DNA from: Paracoccaceae bacterium
Lineage (GTDB): Bacteria > Pseudomonadota > Alphaproteobacteria > Rhodobacterales > Rhodobacteraceae
NCBI GenBank assembly: GCA_007119835.1
Contig: SKOX01000401.1
Span: forward strand, 1 to 6,251
Reading direction: 5' to 3'
Length of the DNA: 6,251 nt
Positions 1-5,869 of the stretch are shown piece after piece; within the stretch, counting starts at the first letter, position 1, and the number at the start of each line of letters is the position of its first letter. The translations under genes and the position numbers were made by a program. The notes beneath the pieces are model-generated. The model was not told the DNA's origin. It made no database searches and saw only the letters and a program-made list of their open reading frames with translations.

Positions 1-944
1 CGGCGCTGCGGCTGGCGGCGCCCGAGCTTGCCGCGGCGCTGCCGGAGGCGGGGCCGGGCGAGATCCGTCTGGTCGAGCCGATCGGCCATACGCGGGGCGG
101 GTTCTTCTCGGCCCTGGCCTCCGCCGGGCGGGGGGCGGACCTCTTCGTCAAGGCGGTGCCGTCGCGCGGCCGCGAGGCGCGGTTCTGGGCGGCATGGGCC
201 CGCGGCGAGATCAGGAGCCGCGGGGCGCATTACCTCCTTGCGCCGCCGCTGGCCGAATGCCGGGGGACGCTGGTCACGATCCTCGCCTTCGCGCGGGACG
301 ACGCGCTGCCGGCGACGCGGGGGCAGGCGTTCCGCCGCTTCCGCACCGGCCTCGACGCGGTGGTGCGGGCGGTGGCGGATTTCAACTCGGACCACATGGG
401 GCGCGACTGGCCGCTGCCGCCGGCGGGCTTCGGCCGGGTCTGTCGGGTGCCGCGCCGGCGGGACGTCTGCAGGGAGCTCGGGATCGAACCGCAGGGCGCC
501 GACGCGCTGGTTGCCACGATGCAGGCGACGGCGGCGCGATGGGGCGGGGTGGCGGCGGCGCTCGACGCGGCGCCCGGGTGCCTCTGCCATCTCGATCTCG
601 GCACGGGAAACGTCGTGGCCACGGGCGAGAGCTGCGCGATCATCGACTTCGGGATGGCCGCGCCGGCGCCCGCCGGCGCCGATCTCCACACGATCCTGCG
701 CTACGGCGGGCGCGGCCTGGGGGCGGCGGAGGGGCTTGTCGCGGAATACGTGGCAGTCTTCGCGGCCAAGGGCATCGCGCTCGACCCGGAGGCGGTGCTC
801 CGGGCCTGCCGGGCGCATTACGCCACGCGCTATACCAACCTGCGGCTTCGGAGCGTCAGCCGGCGGGAGGTGTTCGAGGCGGCCGTGGCGGCCGGCGCTT
901 CCCTCGTCGAGGAAACCGAGCGCGCGCGCCGGTTGCATCGCTGA
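1..944 (+). CDS. Phosphotransferase, APH/choline kinase-like fold (5' partial)
   Basis: The frame is open from the left edge (first full codon at base 3) and stops with TGA at 942-944, leaving 313 residues; the true start lies outside the window. The kinase-like fold shows in three places. A lysine in DLFVKAVPSRG is a likely ATP-contacting residue. The catalytic loop CHLDLGTGN (bases 585-611) matches the family pattern HxDxxxxN. The metal-binding IIDFG (639-653) is followed by an ADLH segment, as in aminoglycoside phosphotransferase and choline/homoserine kinase relatives. These proteins move a phosphate from ATP to a small-molecule hydroxyl in the cytoplasm. The substrate cannot be read from the sequence, and antibiotic resistance is not implied, because most chromosomal members of this fold have other or unknown substrates. 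The next gene starts 61 bases downstream on the same strand, so it may share the operon. I am confident of the fold and not of the substrate. Confidence 0.85.
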   Translation, partial: ALRLAAPELAAALPEAGPGEIRLVEPIGHTRGGFFSALASAGRGADLFVKAVPSRGREARFWAAWARGEIRSRGAHYLLAPPLAECRGTLVTILAFARDDALPATRGQAFRRFRTGLDAVVRAVADFNSDHMGRDWPLPPAGFGRVCRVPRRRDVCRELGIEPQGADALVATMQATAARWGGVAAALDAAPGCLCHLDLGTGNVVATGESCAIIDFGMAAPAPAGADLHTILRYGGRGLGAAEGLVAEYVAVFAAKGIALDPEAVLRACRAHYATRYTNLRLRSVSRREVFEAAVAAGASLVEETERARRLHR

Positions 945-972
945 GCCGTTCCGGCCAAACAGGCGGCTCAGC
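940..972 (+). repeat. 9-bp hairpin overlapping the phosphotransferase stop codon
   Basis: GCTGAGCCG (940-948) and CGGCTCAGC (964-972) are a perfect 9-bp inverted repeat around a 15-base loop. Two further G-U pairs are possible inside it. The left arm contains the TGA stop. No T-run follows, so it is not a standard rho-independent terminator. It may set differential expression between the phosphotransferase and the four coupled genes downstream, stabilise a processed mRNA end, or act as a weak terminator. Confidence 0.55.
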
Positions 973-1005
973 CCGTGCCGGCGCCGCGAGGAGCCCGATC
1001 GACCC

Positions 1006-1536
1006 GTGTATCCCCTCATCCGCTTCGCAGCCGAGACGGCGCGGGCGCGGCGGCTGCCGCGGCTCGGGCTCGGGGAGGCCCACCTGTCGCGACATCGCTG
1101 CCTGCCGTCGGATCTCGACCCGTGGCGGGAGCTCAACAACGGCCGGACGCTGACGCTCTACGATCTCGGGCGGATCGCGCTGATGGTGCGGTCCGGCGTC
1201 GATCGGGCGCTGCGCGAGGCCGGGTGGGGGATCGCGGTCGCCGGCGCGTCGATCCGCTACCGGCGGCGGGTTCGGGCCTTCGACCGGATCGAGATGCGCT
1301 CGCGGCTCGCCGGGCGCTGCGCGCGGTTCTTCTACTTCGAGCAGACGATGTGGCGCGGCGAGGAGGCGGCCTCGTCGGTGCTGATCCGCTCGGCGGTGAC
1401 GGGGGCGGAGGGGATCGTGCCGACCGACAAGGTGATGGCAGCGCTCGGCGAGCCCGCGTGGCGCCCTGCCCTGCCCGACTGGATCGCCGCCTGGATCGAG
1501 GCCGAGGCCGCGCGGCTCTGGCCGCCGAGCCGATGA
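1006..1536 (+). CDS. Acyl-CoA thioesterase-like hotdog-fold protein
   Basis: 176 residues from GTG at 1006. The frame is open far upstream, but the family-like sequence begins at MYPLIRF and a GAGGAG ribosome binding site lies at 988-993, 12 bases before the GTG. The region DLDPWRELNNGRTLTLYDLGR (residues 36-56) corresponds to the 4HBT/hotdog signature DxDxxxHxNNxxY on the central helix. A strand-rich core follows, with VAGASIRYRRRVRAFDRIE (about 78-96) and FFYFEQTMW (108-116). Such proteins hydrolyse acyl-CoA or related thioesters in the cytoplasm, usually as dimers or tetramers. The position usually holding histidine in the DxDxxxHxN pattern is glutamate (E42) here. I recall this from related alphaproteobacterial proteins but could not check it. 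The substrate is unknown. The stop overlaps the next gene's start as ATGA. Confidence 0.82.
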   Translation: MYPLIRFAAETARARRLPRLGLGEAHLSRHRCLPSDLDPWRELNNGRTLTLYDLGRIALMVRSGVDRALREAGWGIAVAGASIRYRRRVRAFDRIEMRSRLAGRCARFFYFEQTMWRGEEAASSVLIRSAVTGAEGIVPTDKVMAALGEPAWRPALPDWIAAWIEAEAARLWPPSR

Positions 1537-2897
1537 GCATCGCCGCCCTGCCGCCGGTGCGCCGCCGCGGCGTCTATTCCTGGATGCTGTTCGACTGGGC
1601 GAACCAGCCGTTCTACGCGCTGGTGCTCACCTTCATCTTCGCGCCCTACTTCGCCTCGTCCGTGGCCCCCGACCCGGTCTCGGGGCAGGCGATGTGGGGC
1701 ACCGCGACGGCCATCGCGGGGGCGACGATCGCGCTCCTCGCGGCCCCGCTCGGCGCGGTGGCGGACCGCACGGGCGCGCGCAAGCGCTGGATCTTCGCCT
1801 TCTCGGTGCCCTTCGTCGCCGGCTGCTTCGGGCTCTGGGCCGGGGTGCCGGGGATGGCCGAGCCCTGGGTGGTGCTCGCCTTCTTCGTGCTTGCCTATGT
1901 CGGCGCCGAGTTCACGCTGATCTTCACCAACGCGATGCTGCCCACCCTCGGGCCACGCTCGGAGATCGGGCGGATCTCGGGTTCCGGCTGGGCGGTCGGC
2001 TATGTCGGCGGGCTCGTCTCGCTGGTGCTGGTGCTGACGCTGCTTGCGACCGCCCCGGGTTCCGACCGGACCTTGCTGGGCCTCCAGCCGGCCTTCGGGC
2101 TCGATCCCGCCACGGGGGAGCCCGAGCGCGCGACCGGGCCGTTCACGGCGCTGTGGTTCATGGTCTTCGCGATCCCGCTCTTTCTCTTCACCCCCGACGT
2201 GCCGCGGCGCTCGGCGCGCGGCGCGCTCCGGGCGGGCCTCGGCGACCTCGCGGCGACGATCCGCGGCATCAGGGGCAAGGGGACGCTGCCGGTCTATCTG
2301 ATTTCCTCGCTGTTCTACCGCGACGGGCTCGCCTCGCTCTTCACCTTCGGCGGCATCTTCGCGGCGGGCGTGCTCGGCTGGGGGATGTTCGAGCTCGGCG
2401 TCTTCGGGATCGTCGCGGCGGCGACGGGGGCGCTCGGCGCGTGGCTCGGGGGCAAGGCCGACAGCCGGTTCGGGCCCAAGCCGGTGGTGACGACGGGCAT
2501 CCTCGTGCTGATGGCGGTCTGCGTCGTGGTGCTCCTGACCACCCGCAACAGCGTGCTGCTGATCCCGGTAGCCGAGGGCTCGCGCATTCCCGACCTCGTG
2601 TTCGTGCTGGCGGGCGCCATGCTCGGGGCGATGGCGGGCACGATCCAGGCGGCGTCGCGGACGCTGCTCGTCGACCAGGCCGAGGGTCATGTCGACTACG
2701 CGCAGGGCTTCGGGCTCTACGCCCTGTCGGGCAAGGCCACGGCCTTCGTCGGCCCGGCGATGATCGCCGTCGTCACCGAGTGGACCGGCTCACAAAGACT
2801 TGGGGTGAGCCCGGTCATCCTCCAGTTCCTGATCGGCCTTGTCCTGCTATACTGGGTGAAAACCACCATACAAGAGGCAGGCGAGCGGACGGAATGA
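1533..2897 (+). CDS. MFS transporter, UMF1/Atg22-like family
   Basis: 454 residues with roughly 10-12 hydrophobic membrane segments, so it is an inner-membrane secondary transporter. The N-terminus GVYSWMLFDWANQPFYALV (13-31) is typical of the UMF1 family, related to the yeast vacuolar effluxer Atg22. The loop after the second segment carries the MFS motif A, GAVADRTGARKR (74-85). Near the C-terminus, GTIQAASRTLLVDQAEG (369-385) followed by GFGLYALSGKATAFVGP (392-408) matches the conserved late-domain region of the family. The start is ATG at 1533, overlapping the thioesterase stop by four bases (ATGA) without a clear ribosome binding site, so translation is probably coupled. The substrate is unknown; Atg22 exports amino acids from the vacuole, but that cannot be carried over to bacterial members. 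A hydrophilic stretch at about 172-205 lies in the middle of the protein. Confidence 0.88.
   Translation: MSIAALPPVRRRGVYSWMLFDWANQPFYALVLTFIFAPYFASSVAPDPVSGQAMWGTATAIAGATIALLAAPLGAVADRTGARKRWIFAFSVPFVAGCFGLWAGVPGMAEPWVVLAFFVLAYVGAEFTLIFTNAMLPTLGPRSEIGRISGSGWAVGYVGGLVSLVLVLTLLATAPGSDRTLLGLQPAFGLDPATGEPERATGPFTALWFMVFAIPLFLFTPDVPRRSARGALRAGLGDLAATIRGIRGKGTLPVYLISSLFYRDGLASLFTFGGIFAAGVLGWGMFELGVFGIVAAATGALGAWLGGKADSRFGPKPVVTTGILVLMAVCVVVLLTTRNSVLLIPVAEGSRIPDLVFVLAGAMLGAMAGTIQAASRTLLVDQAEGHVDYAQGFGLYALSGKATAFVGPAMIAVVTEWTGSQRLGVSPVILQFLIGLVLLYWVKTTIQEAGERTE
2826..2853 (+). promoter_or_regulatory. Weak candidate internal promoter before mepA
   Basis: TATACT at 2848-2853 matches the -10 consensus at five of six bases and lies in the least GC-rich part of the operon, about 40 bases before the mepA start. 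The best -35 at usual spacing (TTCCTG, 2826-2831) is poor. The hexamer also encodes LLY in the transporter, so it may be coincidental. Confidence 0.2.
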
Positions 2898-3742
2898 GAC
2901 TTCCCATCCTACTTCTCGCGCTCGGGCTCGCGGCTTCGCCCGCGGCGGAGGCGCAGACCGCGCGCGACCTCTTCTCGGCGAAGGGCACGCCGACGAGCCA
3001 CGCGCCCCACGCGATCGGGCGGCACGGGCTCGGCTGCCTTGCCGGCGGCGTGCAGCTGCCCGAGAGCGGGCCGACCTGGCAGGCGATGCGGCTCAGCCGC
3101 AACCACCACTGGGGACACCCGAAGGCGATCGCCTTCGTCGAGCGGCTGAGCCGCGAGGCGGTGCGCGCCGGCTGGCCGGGGCTCTATGTCGGCGACATCT
3201 CCCAGGCGCGCGGCGGGCCGATCCCGGGGCACGCGAGCCACCAGATCGGGCTCGACATCGACATCTGGATGCGGCCGCCGCACCGGCTCGACCTCTCCCG
3301 CGCCGAGCGCGAGCGGATCTCGTCGATCACGGTGCGGTCGGACGACGGGCGGCGGGTCAACGGCAACTGGACGCGGGCGCATCACGCGATCCTCGAGGCT
3401 GCGGCGCGCGACCCGGAGGTGGAGCGGATCTTCGTCACCGGCCCGGTGAAGCTGCAGATGTGCGCCGACGCGCCCGCCCGCGACCGGGCCTGGCTCGCCA
3501 AGATCCGGCCGTGGTGGGGGCACGACACGCATTTCCACGTTCGGCTGAACTGCCCGGCGGGGCAGCCCGGCTGCGTCCGGCCCGACCCGCTGCCGGCGGG
3601 CGACGGCTGCGCCGAGGCGGTCTGGTGGGTGACCGAGGCGCTGGAGCCGCCGGACCCCACCGCGCCGCCGCCGGCGCCGCGACCGCCGGTCCGCCTCGCC
3701 GACCTGCCCGAGCAGTGCGTGACGGTGCTGAACGCACCATGA
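2894..3742 (+). CDS. mepA: Penicillin-insensitive murein endopeptidase MepA
   Basis: 282 residues, close to the E. coli MepA length. It is a zinc peptidase of the LAS group (M74) that cleaves D-alanyl-meso-diaminopimelate cross-links of peptidoglycan in the periplasm. A signal peptide is clear: hydrophobic residues 3-16, then AEA before Q21 as a likely signal peptidase I site. GHASHQIGLDID (112-123) gives the expected HxxHxxxxxxD, with H116 and D123 as zinc ligands. WWGHDTHFH (207-215) gives H210, H213 and H215, with the spacing of E. coli H206, H209 and H211, so H215 is the third ligand. Six cysteines (48, 190, 220, 227, 239, 275) fit the three disulfides of the family. A proline-rich stretch (251-265) lies before the last cysteine. 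The start is ATG at 2894 in an ATGA overlap with the transporter; AAGAGG lies 16 bases upstream, so coupling is likely. All key residues are present. Confidence 0.95.
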   Translation: MRLPILLLALGLAASPAAEAQTARDLFSAKGTPTSHAPHAIGRHGLGCLAGGVQLPESGPTWQAMRLSRNHHWGHPKAIAFVERLSREAVRAGWPGLYVGDISQARGGPIPGHASHQIGLDIDIWMRPPHRLDLSRAERERISSITVRSDDGRRVNGNWTRAHHAILEAAARDPEVERIFVTGPVKLQMCADAPARDRAWLAKIRPWWGHDTHFHVRLNCPAGQPGCVRPDPLPAGDGCAEAVWWVTEALEPPDPTAPPPAPRPPVRLADLPEQCVTVLNAP

Positions 3743-4611
3743 TCCGCGCGCTCGTCCTTGCCTGCGCGCTGGGCGCCTGCTCGGCGTCCGCCGGCGCGCC
3801 CGGCCTCGAGCGCGAGGCGCTGGTGACCTGGCGCGAGGACCATCCCGGCTTCGGCGGCTTCTCGGCGGTCGAGGTGCTCGACGAGGGCCGCCGCTTCGTC
3901 GCGGTGACCGACCGGGGCCACTGGGCCACCGGCGAGATGCAGCGCGAGGACGGGCGGCTCGTGAGCATCGTGATGACCGGGTTCGGTCCGCTGCTCGGCG
4001 TCCGCGGCGCGCCGCTGACCGGCCGGGACGCCGACGCGGAGGCGATTGCGCTCGGCCCCGACGGCGCCTTCTACCTCGCCTTCGAGGCCAACCACCGCAT
4101 CCGCCGCTATCCGGCCATCGACGGGCCAGCCGTCCACGTCGACACCCCGCGGGAGTTCGCGCGCCTGCAGAACAACTCGGGGATCGAGGCGCTGGCGATG
4201 GACGCGGCGGGCACGATCTACGCGATCCCGGAGCGGTCCGGCGCCCTCGACCGGCCGTTCCCGATCTACCGCAAGCGCGACGGGCGCTGGGACCGGGAGC
4301 TGTCGATCCCGCGCGAGGGCGAGTTCCTGGTGACCGGCGCCGACATCGGGCCGGACGGCCGCCTCTACATCGTCGAGCGGCAGTTCGCGATGCTCGGCTT
4401 CCGCACCCGCGTGCGGCGGTTCGCGCTCGGGCCGGACAGCATCGACCTCGGCGAGACGCTCCTCGAGACCGGCTGGATGGAGCTCGACAACATGGAGGGC
4501 ATCTCGGTCTGGGAGGACGCGGCGGGGGTGATGCGGATCACGCTCCTGTCGGACGACAACTTCTTCCCGCTGCAGCGGACGATCTTTGCCGAGTACGTCG
4601 TTCCGGATTGA
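3739..4611 (+). CDS. Phytase-like (esterase-like) beta-propeller lipoprotein
   Basis: 290 residues from ATG at 3739, in an ATGA overlap with mepA and with no evident ribosome binding site. The N-terminus has a short hydrophobic stretch and the lipobox LGAC (11-14), so C14 is predicted to be lipidated. S15 at the +2 position is compatible with transfer to the outer membrane. The rest resembles the 'esterase-like activity of phytase' family (PF13449): FSAVEVLDEGRRFVAVTDRG (41-60), AEAIALGPDGAFYLAFE (100-116), IEALAMDAAGTIYAIPE (149-165), TGADIGPDGRLYIVER (199-214) and MEGISVWED (252-260) recur about every 50 residues, as expected for propeller blades. Acidic residues E101, E150 and E253 occupy similar positions and could bind metal, by analogy. 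Enzymatic activity is not established for most members, so phytate or ester hydrolysis should not be assumed. It is the last gene of the operon. Confidence 0.82.
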   Translation: MIRALVLACALGACSASAGAPGLEREALVTWREDHPGFGGFSAVEVLDEGRRFVAVTDRGHWATGEMQREDGRLVSIVMTGFGPLLGVRGAPLTGRDADAEAIALGPDGAFYLAFEANHRIRRYPAIDGPAVHVDTPREFARLQNNSGIEALAMDAAGTIYAIPERSGALDRPFPIYRKRDGRWDRELSIPREGEFLVTGADIGPDGRLYIVERQFAMLGFRTRVRRFALGPDSIDLGETLLETGWMELDNMEGISVWEDAAGVMRITLLSDDNFFPLQRTIFAEYVVPD

Positions 4612-4628
4612 GACTGCGCCGGCGCGGA

Positions 4629-4659
4629 GCAAACGAAAAGACCCCGCCGCGGGCGGGGT
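4629..4659 (-). terminator. Rho-independent terminator of rpmG
   Basis: ACCCCGCC (4641-4648) and GGCGGGGT (4652-4659) form a perfect 8-bp GC-rich stem with a 3-base loop. Read on the minus strand it is followed by CTTTTCGTTT (4640-4631), a good U-rich tail, and it begins 37 bases after the rpmG stop. On the plus strand no T-run follows the stem, so it would end the converging five-gene operon (stop at 4611) only weakly. It separates two converging units. Confidence 0.85.
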
Positions 4660-4696
4660 CCGGTATCAAGTCGCGTGCAGCCGCGCGGGGCCTCGG

Positions 4697-4864
4697 CTAC
4701 TTGATCTTGCCTTCCTTGAACTCGACGTGCTTGCGCGCGACCGGGTCGTACTTGCGGACCGTCATCTTCTCGGTCATCGTCCGGGAGTTCTTCTTGGTCA
4801 CGTAGAAGTAGCCGGTGCCGGCGGTCGAGTTAAGCCGGATCTTGATCGTGGTCGGCTTTGCCAT
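4697..4864 (-). CDS. rpmG: 50S ribosomal protein L33
   Basis: 55 residues beginning [11 protein letters not shown] and ending EFKEGKIK, the size and sequence of alphaproteobacterial L33, a small basic protein of the large ribosomal subunit near the tRNA exit site. It has no CxxC pairs, so it is the zinc-independent form. The start is the ATG at 4864-4862, preceded by a strong purine-rich ribosome binding site, GGGAAGGG (4876-4869), four bases upstream. An upstream in-frame extension to about 5101 exists but is not needed and does not look like L33. The gene has its own promoter (4938-4965) and terminator (4629-4659), so it is a single-gene unit facing the plus-strand operon. A GATTC site lies between the ribosome binding site and the start codon. 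Confidence 0.97.
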   Translation of the reverse strand: MAKPTTIKIRLNSTAGTGYFYVTKKNSRTMTEKMTVRKYDPVARKHVEFKEGKIK

Positions 4865-5202
4865 GATTCCCTTCCCGCGGTCGCCCGCATGCCTCTCCTG
4901 GGCCGACGCCGCGCGCGCCCCACTTTCGGAAACCCGCCTTCTACGCGCCCCGCGGCGGCTGTCAAGGCCTTGCGGCCGGCCGTGATCGCCGGTCCGGTCG
5001 ACGGAATAGCGGCGCTCGGCGGGAAGGGCGGGACGCGCTGACGCGCGCACGCGCTTGTGACGCGCGTCGCGGGGCGCTCGCCGCCCCCGCTCCCCCGGCA
5101 CTGCTCCCCGGGTTTCTTGAGCCGAAGAGGCGGTGCAGGGGGAGGGTTCGGCTACGAGCCGTCATCGCACGGGGCGGGATGCGTCGGCTCCGGGGGCGGG
5201 CG
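4865..5202. other. Gene-free region between rpmG and the bactofilin gene
   Basis: These 338 bases hold the rpmG leader and promoter (up to 4965) and the 3' end of the bactofilin transcript. In between lie three copies of GACGCGC (5032, 5040, 5059), the last within the perfect palindrome GACGCGCGTC (5059-5068), and an alternating purine/pyrimidine stretch. AGCCGAA (5120-5126) and TTCGGCT (5147-5153) are inverted, and CGGCT (5149-5153) can instead pair with AGCCG (5157-5161), so two hairpins compete. Neither has a T-run. Open frames here have no recognisable product, and I support no gene. Confidence 0.6.
4938..4965 (-). promoter_or_regulatory. rpmG: Sigma-70-type promoter of rpmG
   Basis: On the minus strand a perfect -35 TTGACA (4965-4960) is followed after 16 bases by TAGAAG (4943-4938), which matches TATAAT at four of six positions. 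Transcription would begin near 4931, giving a leader of about 67 bases to the rpmG start. A consensus -35 with a weaker -10 is common for strongly expressed alphaproteobacterial genes. The placement was judged by eye. Confidence 0.7.
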
Positions 5203-5724
5203 TCAGCCGGCGGCGGCCTTGGGCGCGTCGGTGGCGTCCTTCGGGGCGAAGAGGCGGGACGGCTGGGCGCCGGCCTTGCCGACCGGGTCTTCCTGGCGCT
5301 GGACCGAGCCCTCGAAATGCGCGCCGCTCTCGATGGCGATGGTCTTGTGGACGATCTCGCCCTCGACCCGCGCCGAGCCGGCAAGCCGGACCTTGAGGCC
5401 GCGCAGGCGGCCGACGACGCGGCCGTGGACCACCACCTCCTCGGCGACGACCTCGCCCTTGATCGTGGCGGTCTCGCCCACGGTGAGGTGCGCGGCGCGG
5501 ACGTCGCCCTCGACCGTCCCCTCGATCTGGATGTCGCCGGAGGTCCTGATGTTGCCGGTGATCGTCAGGTCGGGAGAGAGGACGGACGGCGTCGCCTTCG
5601 GGCGCGGCGCGGCGGTTGCCGGCATCGGCGCGGCGGGCTTCGCCTCGAGCTCGGCGCGGGGCGTGGCGGCCTGCGGCGAGGACGTCTGAGCCGGGGCCTC
5701 TGGTGTCTTGGTGATGGAGAACAT
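5203..5724 (-). CDS. Bactofilin family polymer-forming protein
   Basis: 173 residues. The centre (about 48-143) is the bactofilin domain (DUF583): short repeating strands such as LTITGNIRTSGDIQIEGTVE, then VGETATIKGEVVAEEVVVHG and AGSARVEGEIVHKTIAIESG, with regular glycine and beta-branched residues. This folds as a right-handed beta-helix and polymerises without nucleotides. Flanks are disordered, as usual: an Ala/Pro-rich N-terminus (7-47) and a C-terminal tail (144-173). Bactofilins are cytoplasmic, often membrane-bound scaffolds used in cell shape, stalk or wall synthesis; which role applies here cannot be read. The start is ATG at 5724, with GGAAGG eight bases upstream (5738-5733). The first residues MFSIT are hydrophobic, as in membrane-associating members. 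The Nudix gene lies 145 bases upstream in the same direction; co-transcription is possible but unproven. No wall-peptidase gene is directly adjacent on this strand. Confidence 0.93.
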   Translation of the reverse strand: MFSITKTPEAPAQTSSPQAATPRAELEAKPAAPMPATAAPRPKATPSVLSPDLTITGNIRTSGDIQIEGTVEGDVRAAHLTVGETATIKGEVVAEEVVVHGRVVGRLRGLKVRLAGSARVEGEIVHKTIAIESGAHFEGSVQRQEDPVGKAGAQPSRLFAPKDATDAPKAAAG

Positions 5725-5869
5725 TCTCGCTGCCTTCCGGTTGTTTACGGCTGCACAACTACTGATTGCGCTGCCAACCACCCGCTCGCTCCAAGGATGA
5801 TGGATAGCAGCAAAGGGCGTCCGGGGCGAGAGCAAATTCCGCGTGCACCGGACGGCGGCGGCGCGGGGG
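5725..5869 (-). other. Leader region of the bactofilin gene
   Basis: This 145-base gap is AT-richer than its surroundings, especially about 5740-5815, which suggests a promoter, but I see no convincing -35/-10 pair. The best match, TTGGAG-18-CGCAAT on the minus strand, is weak. CGTCCGG (5818-5824) and CCGGACG (5848-5854) form a 7-bp inverted repeat with a 23-base loop. On the minus strand CCCTTTGCT follows it, so it may be a weak terminator of the Nudix gene. Confidence 0.4.

Noticed and set aside
1..944. Aminoglycoside resistance gene
   Set aside because: The fold is shared by many chromosomal kinases of unknown substrate. There is no mobile context, and the sequence does not resemble a known resistance enzyme closely enough for me to name one.
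28..1005. Long open plus-strand frame running into the thioesterase gene, suggesting a much longer N-terminus
   Set aside because: It is arginine/serine/alanine-rich and low-complexity, overlaps the recognisable phosphotransferase in another frame, and hotdog thioesterases are about 140-180 residues. GTG at 1006 with a ribosome binding site explains the real start.
1332..2690. 452-codon open frame on the minus strand
   Set aside because: It lies opposite the transporter and thioesterase genes, is composed of Arg/Gly/Glu/His-rich shadow sequence, and has no recognisable domain. Long antisense frames are expected at this GC content.
3382..4632. 416-codon open frame on the minus strand
   Set aside because: It is the antisense of mepA and the phytase-like gene, with biased composition and no family resemblance.
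4586..5041. Plus-strand frame across rpmG
   Set aside because: It is the antisense of rpmG plus its promoter, with no recognisable product.
5162..5758. Alternative minus-strand frame of 198 codons over the bactofilin gene
   Set aside because: The other frame encodes a clear bactofilin domain with a good ribosome binding site; this one is Arg/Gly-rich shadow sequence.
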